Notes under the pieces: model-generated
Told to the model about the DNA's origin: nothing
The model's database searches: none
What the model saw: only the letters and a program-made list of their open reading frames with translations
Source: Sarcomyxa edulis
Taxonomy: Eukaryota; Basidiomycota; Agaricomycetes; Agaricales; Mycenaceae
Assembly (NCBI GenBank): GCA_009761415.1
Contig: QUOL01000011.1
Span: 558,001 to 622,000, forward strand
Direction: 5' to 3'
DNA: 64,000 bases
Shown: positions 58,501 to 64,000 of the stretch, in pieces
Layout of the letters: the number at the start of each line of letters is the position of its first letter
How positions within the stretch are numbered: the stretch's first letter is position 1
Made by a program: the position numbers and the translations under genes

Positions 58501-59408
58501 AAGAATGATCTTGTTGCTGGCTTGCAGCTTCCCGCGGAATTCGATCTTGCCGCCGTACCAGTCAGGATTGTCATCGCTGAATCCCAGCCCAGCAAGACGG
58601 TTCTTTCGGAGAGCGTCTTCTTCTCTATCCAACTCTTCCCATGGCGACTACAGGATTTTCGGTCAGCAAAGTCTAGGATCTCGATTAAGAAACAGACCTT
58701 TGCTTTCATTTCGTCGGAGAACAAGACACTCCCCTTGAGTTCCTTGGGGGTGCTCGTTCTCGTAAGAACCCTGACAGTCTCGGGAGCAGCCTTCATGTTG
58801 CTACCCGTCAACTCGTCGAACGGAGCTTCAAGTAAGTCATCATAGGTAATGGCGGCTGATGAACAGAGTCGGGCACATTCATAAAATACTCCGTACGAGA
58901 GCGCAAGAGAGTCGACGGTATTGTGAAAACTAGGACAGTGAGCCTGAAGGGTGCATATGAGTTGACGAGTACGACGCAGAGGAAGCCAAACCTACGATGA
59001 TCACAGGTGCGTCCAAATTGTCTACTATGGAAGTAGACGATGTCCTAGTCAATGAACTTGGAGATCTGGAGACCTTGAATTTTTTGGCGGATACTTGGTG
59101 ATCTCGACGCGCGCTGGTAGGAGGACCCACTTTCCGTTTCCCTAGGCTCACAGCCGAAGGACCAGAATCGACTCGTGTTGGTCCGTGTGCTGTGCGTAAA
59201 GATAGACGAGAGTGAACACTTGGAATGAGAGAAGTAACGGCGAGCCTGCATACTTGATTGAGCATTAGTATGTACACCAGGCGTGAATTTGGGGCGCTGT
59301 AATATGGATAAGTTACCGTCAACAACCGTTATCAGAGAAATAGAGATAACACACCTTTTCTGACTGAGACTCTTGCTTTTGTGCGAAGTGGTCAGGATTG
59401 CTCGCCAT
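55579..59408 (-). CDS. RNA-dependent RNA polymerase of the RNAi pathway (QDE-1 type)
   Basis: The likely start is the ATG at 59408 (M-A-S-N-P-D-H-F-A-Q-K-Q-E). An N-terminal basic Ser/Thr-rich region with G-K-R-K-V (possible nuclear signal) is followed by the head and neck (58630-58150: W-Y-G-G-K-I-E-F-R-G-K-L and F-R-T-N-E-V-M-D-S-E). The core has Y-P-T-A-I-Q-Y-R-L-G-G-N-K-G-L-L, then V-L-V-T-R-N-P-C and the catalytic D-Y-D-G-D-Q at 56694-56708, split from L-L-A-G by an intron. The C-terminal helical domain ends at 55579. Cellular RdRPs make dsRNA from single-stranded templates for Dicer in quelling and transposon silencing. This is the eukaryotic double-psi beta-barrel family, not a viral enzyme. 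Many introns are present; not all phases were closed. Confidence 0.9.
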
Positions 59409-60107
59409 CCTTCCTGGACTCGACAAGCTGCTAAGAGAGATGAAAGCGAAAGTTCAAGTGGGCAGAATGCTTATAACGAAGCATCCTTGAGAACACCGGT
59501 CCCGATAGAACCAGAATATCCCACCTTGCAAAGGAAGTACAAGAACCTGGATCTTTCGAACATTTCGCCCCATTTAACATAACATGAGGCGAAGAGTCAA
59601 CATGCATGGCCATGATAGCCCCAAAACGCCGCGTCTGCGCATTAGGGTTCGACTTTTCGAAGAGGGAGTACTATATAGATTCGTAAGTAGAATCGATTAC
59701 TCCAGAATTATCGAAAGCGACTCACTGGAAGCTATTATAGGTATGTCAGCTTAGCCATGGGAAAGCTGCGAGAGTTTAGGGCAATTTGAAATATCCCAGA
59801 TCGAGCGCAGCTACACTGACCCGAGTTAACTCGGAAGGCATTAGCAGGCAATTAGCAAGAGGCAGGATGGGTATACCACAAGTGACTGCGCATTGGCCAC
59901 CTGGAACTTTCGCTAGTTGAGCTGAAGGCATCGGCAAGGTGTAATTGTTTGCGCTGGGGGAAGATGGCAAATACATATTATCTTTCTTACGTTCTATGGT
60001 TCTCCCGCAAGTCCAAGTTGGCGAGTAGTTTCGATCGGACAGAAAATAATTTAGTAGCCATTATATGTATATGCATAGAAACTGTCCTTCGCGTCCCGGA
60101 TACAAAA
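59409..60107. other. Intergenic region, RdRP promoter and PMT 3' flank
   Basis: About 700 bp between two minus-strand genes, without a supported gene. An in-frame upstream extension of the RdRP exon could begin here. Confidence 0.45.
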
Positions 60108-63100
60108 CTAATCTTCATCAACTGCGTCTGGATACAATTCCTGCGCTACTTTCTCGGCTTCAATCTCTGCTTCACCAAGAGGGCCTGCCGGCTTTTTGAC
60201 AACATGACTATCTTCCTTGGGCTGCTCTGTCGATGCTACATCTTCAGTTGACGGCGCTGTCACATCATTCGCCGATGAATCTGGATGTGTTGGAGCATCA
60301 GCTTCGGCCGGAGGTTCAGCTGCAAGAGGTATCGCTATCGACTCGTCCTGCGCTTCCGTGGCCGTCGTCTCGCTGTCCAAGGCTGTCGCAGTGATTTGTT
60401 GAGTGAGGAGAACGGAACTGATGTCTTTGTCGCCTTTGGCTAGCTGGTCATCTGGTACGGCTTGACTCTTACTCTTGATGTCTTTGACAGGCTCTCCAGC
60501 AAATATGTCGCGTCCAGGTTCGGCTTTGCCTACGAAGATGGATGTATGATCTTCGTCAGATGCATCGTTCGGGTCTTGGGCCACGAATTGGTCTTCGACG
60601 ACGATTGCTCCGCGTCCTCCAGGCTCTCCGCCTACCGTCGCAACGGGGACGCCTGACTTCAGTGGAGTGGCAGGTACGATACCGTTGTATGACGAATACT
60701 GAGAGAGAGGAAACCATTAGACAAAAAAACGACAAGGACGACGTGCTGCCTTGACTTACATCATCTAGGAAGTCATTGCTAAAGACGGAGGATTATCGTT
60801 AGTCACATCACCCACATTGATACAATAGAGAATTCTCACCAAGAGAAGTCCCAAGTCTTTAGCCACTTGGATGAGTTACACTTCGACTTTGTCCATGGAC
60901 TTCCGTATGCAAGAGGACTGAAATGAGCGAAATTCCATATTGCGATGATAATGAGGACGGCTGCGATTTGTAGACGGATCCGAGGTCGTAGAGTGGAGGT
61001 GATAAAATCGAATACGCTGGCCGATAGCAGGATTGCGAAGTAAAGAGCTGGGAAATAATGGTGGAGGAACAGCTGACGGCCCATAATATAGAATGGGAAA
61101 TAATGAAGACCCCAGCCAATGAAAAGGAAACCGCATAGAGAGTCGTATTTGACTAGTTTGGCTGAAACACGATAAAATCAATACCACTCGAGACATGTAT
61201 AAAAGGATCAACGAACTGTTGTCGAAGTCTCTATAACCTCTCTTAGCGCGCAGAATGAGGAATCCTCGTACTAGCGCATAAGAGAATACAGCCAAAGAAC
61301 TCAACCACCAGACGATAGGGTTGCCGATGAGGTAGATCTGACGATGGTCTTTTACCCAGAAATTCTGCGGATGGAGGTTGAATGATTAGCTGGATTTCTG
61401 ACCAAAAACAAAAACACCCACAATGCCTCGGCGTAGCAAAGGCCACGATTCTGGACGAGAATCGAAGGTGTGACGGTCAGTAAGCCCAGCGTTCGTGGTC
61501 CACATCACTTGTTGCAACTCGATGAACTTGGAAAGGAATCCTGGAAGTCTGTAATTGACTTTCGGTGCATTTTCTGGGACTTTTAAGGGCATAAACATGT
61601 TAGCCAAAAATAAAACGACATGCCCGCCAATGGAGAGATATTGAGCACGTACGCGCAGGATGAGCACTAGTCTCGACGAACCACAAAGAGTTGGCCTTAA
61701 TGGCGTTCTTGTTACATGTCACCTCTTGTTGCTCGAAACCCCATTCAGGCAATTTTACTTTATGGGAGAATAGGTAGCATCCCGATAAGACGTGTCTCAG
61801 CCTAAACTGCGTTCTGAGCGTCCTGACGCGTTTAGTCGATTCTTTGTCGCGCTTGTCTCCATGGTCGATCTCGATAATCCAGTCGTCATTTTGATCACCA
61901 GCAAATCCTGGCATGCCATACGCTGACACTTCGTTTTGGAAGTCGACGTCTGATACTGGTGGGCGGATGTCATGCGAGTGGAGATGTTTATCGGTAGCGA
62001 TATGACGGAATTTGAGGCGCATTCCAGAGGTTATGTGCTGAAGAGGAGGCTGGTCCCAGTCATCGGCATCGTGGGTTGCATTGATGATTCTCCAGTTGTT
62101 GTTCTGGTCACGATGGGGGTAAAGAGTAACTTGTTGTTCTATCAAGGTGAAAGTTCGCGTCAGCCCATTGAATGTGAGCAATGGAAAAAGTGATGTTACG
62201 TTTACTTCCACCAGGATAGGTGTGAATATGAGAGTGAAGGTAACCTCCTTGAGTATTGACATGGCGTATGGTGATCTCCGAACCTATTGCAACATCTGTA
62301 GGCAGGTTTTATGAGGATCAATTCACGGCTGATAATATAACTGAACTAGCCTGCAAAAGTATCGGCCATGCCGCGTCCACCCAGAGTATGCTGGAATTCG
62401 GAGCTCATGAAACCATCTCCTTCACCAGAGCTTCCGAGAATCATGAAATGGATCTGGAACATAGCCATGTAGAATAATATAGGAAGCACTATCAGACAAA
62501 GCGCCCTAGCGATGAAGTGCTTGAAGAAGAGTCTTGGAGGAACTCGCAAGTCGCCAAGGAGGATCCAGAGTTGGTAGATAGTGCTTACGCCTACGGTGGC
62601 GATCGTAAAGAGTCCCACCCATTTACAACTGGCGACTGCGCCGAGGGAAAGACCAGAAAGGATAAGCCATATCCACCACGATTCAGTGAAAGGTTCGTTT
62701 TTGTCCTCATTACAGAAGCACGTCCAGCCGAAGATTGTGAGAGCAGTGAAGAAGATGAGAGGGGAGTCGAGGAGGATATGACGCGACTGCGTGATCATGC
62801 CATTTTCGAATGTGATAAAGAGAGACGCTAAAAGAGCGGTGGTTGCGCGGCAGTCAAGGGCACGCAGAGTAAGGTATGCCAGAGGGACGGTGGCGACGCC
62901 CATGGTCGCGGGGACCATACGCATCGCGACGTATGGTACATTATCGTATACTCTATTTCCGTCGCGTAAGTATATGCATCATCAGACGACACCGGCACTC
63001 ACTTTGCAATATCTTTGAAGTCAAAGTTCCCGTCATATCCAAAGACGAAGGCGGCGAGGGTGATCAAGAGTTTGGCTAGAGGAGGGTGGACATCTACGAA

Positions 63101-63488
63101 GTATTGGGTCTTTATATATTTTCCGGCGAATTTGCCAAAATGTACTTCATCAAAGCTAGCCAGACTTCGTTAAGATGTAGAAGAAAGCAATGACGGATAT
63201 TACTCACACAACACTATTGGGTCTCGAAATACGGAAGAGGCGAACGGCTGCTGCCACGACCACGACGACAAAAAGTAACTTGAACTCCCCTCCGGTCAAG
63301 TTCAAACCTCCAGATGGATAAGCCTTCACTCGGCCGGGCGCAAACCCCTTCGATGCAGCTACTCTTCGCTCGTCCGCGTCCAAGTGATCCTGGCGTGAAT
63401 GTGGAAAACGGGCAGAAGGTGGTGCTGGCACATGAGTGAGTCCTGGCGGTGGTGATGCCGGCCTTCGCGCTCGAACGCTGCCAGACAT
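60108..63488 (-). CDS. PMT2: Protein O-mannosyltransferase, PMT2 family
   Basis: The start ATG at 63488 reads M-S-G-S-V-R-A-R-R-P. The first helix (L-L-F-V-V-V-V-V-A-A-A-V-R-L-F) is followed by V-V-F-D-E-V-H-F-G-K-F, containing the catalytic D-E, and V-D-V-H-P-P-L-A-K. Further helices carry R-M-V-P-A-T-M-G-V-A, H-I-L-L-D-S-P-L-I-F-F and S-C-K-W-V-G-L-F. Three MIR repeats occupy the lumenal loop (62190-61690: L-Y-P-H-R-D-Q-N-N-N-W, L-R-F/L-K-F-R-H-I-A-T, R-L-R-H-V-L-S-G-C). C-terminal helices include L-F-L-H-H-Y-F-P-A-L-Y-F. The enzyme adds mannose from dolichol-phosphate to Ser/Thr of secreted proteins in the ER. After the last conserved block (S-S-Y-N-G-I-V-P) comes a 190-residue acidic, Ala/Thr/Pro-rich tail, which is unusual. 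The PMT2 rather than PMT1/4 class is judged from the K-Y-I-K-T region. Confidence 0.93.
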
Positions 63489-63786
63489 GGCGAGATGATT
63501 ATTTTTGAGCTAAAGCTATGATAGCAGTCGGTATATGTAGTAAAAGCAGGGGTAGAACCGATAGGAGGATGTAAAGATGAGAATGAGAGTTCGCACTCAA
63601 CGTGTCTGATGACACTTGATCGGGTCGACTGCGCGCGTCTATTATGGAGACATGCATCTCCTCGTCTCTTAAACTCAAAGACCTCGACATTCGCAGACGA
63701 GTACTAGCGAGAAACATATTATATTCTTGAATTCATTAGTATCCAAAACCGTCTCTGCATGCATGTCCATCGGTCTAGATACACGA

Positions 63787-64000
63787 CTAAACTGCTTCAC
63801 GTCTCCGTGGTGAAGCCCTGAGGATATCGTCAACCCTAGAAGAGATTATCTATAAGTATATTATGCTGCATTGATGGTTCAAAAGAACATACCGGATGAT
63901 CATCTCTGCAGCCTCGCTGGCACTCAAGACCACCTGTCGCTTAAGCTTGTAACTCTCCGTGACTCCCAGTTCTTTCATCGAGCCGATGATCCCGTCAGTC
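63787..64000 (-). CDS. CCT2: CCT2 (TCP-1 beta chaperonin subunit), C-terminal part
   Basis: Only the last exons are in the window: from the right edge to 63893 and from 63835 to 63787, separated by a 57-nt intron. They encode [24 protein letters not shown] split over the exon, then [19 protein letters not shown]. The T-E-S-x-K-x-K-R-Q and V-D-x-I-x-x-A-x-P-R-x-R patterns are those of the beta subunit of the cytosolic chaperonin TRiC/CCT, which folds actin and tubulin. The 5' part of the gene lies beyond the window. Confidence 0.9.

Noticed and set aside
59640..59660. GGGTTCGA as a possible tRNA T-loop
   Set aside because: No matching T-stem, anticodon arm or acceptor arm can be drawn around it.

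Overview
The window is eukaryotic nuclear DNA, almost certainly from a basidiomycete of the Agaricomycetes. Genes are dense and mostly cut by many short introns (about 45-60 nt, GT-AG with CTNAC-like branch sites). The gene content is fungal: Mediator subunits, BIG1, Pho85-type cyclin, protein O-mannosyltransferase and a QDE-1-type RNA-dependent RNA polymerase. One multi-exon gene encodes a repeated module of a type I associate with Agaricomycetes. I cannot name the species. Exon limits were set by hand from reading frame, phase and splice sites; where phases closed exactly the structure is firm, otherwise the text says so.

Layout. 0.4-6.5 kb: protein-kinase-like gene (+), an unknown 549-aa protein (+) and a PCL-type cyclin (-), followed by about 2.3 kb without genes that holds a perfect 5 x 20 bp tandem repeat. 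8.9-16.2 kb: a small unknown protein (+), an intron-bearing tRNA-Gln(CUG), a YEA4/SLC35B4-type nucleotide-sugar transporter (-) and a large mitochondrial PPR protein (-). 16.8-21.4 kb: KEOPS subunit CGI121 (-) head-to-head with an ER thioredoxin/PDI-like membrane protein (+), then a fungal multi-pass membrane protein (-). 22.0-24.0 kb: an 11-exon gene made of two tandem copies of a module, with what looks like a decayed extra copy upstream. 24.1-31.9 kb: coilin (-) head-to-head with SEC63 (+), a CYK3/kyphoscoliosis-type transglutaminase-like protein (+) and BIG1 (+).

32.1-46.4 kb: MED13 (-) head-to-head with MED10 (+), RPC1 (-) head-to-head with proteasome subunit alpha-1 (+), and the small 2-oxoglutarate dehydrogenase adaptor KGD4 (-). 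46.6-64.0 kb: mostly minus-strand genes: a secreted S33-type peptidase, an aldo-keto reductase, class II fructose-bisphosphate aldolase, the RNA-dependent RNA polymerase, a PMT2-type O-mannosyltransferase and the 3' end of CCT2. Between the reductase and the aldolase lie a 362-bp element with about 80-bp terminal inverted repeats (MITE-like) and a small orphan gene with a signal-peptide-like start.

Most of the genes are core housekeeping: transcription (Mediator, Pol III), tRNA modification, ER translocation and folding, cell-wall glycosylation, proteolysis, glycolysis and the TCA cycle. The accessory interest lies in the duplicated-module gene and its relic, the inverted-repeat element, the RNAi polymerase, and the repeated use of short shared promoters between unrelated housekeeping genes.
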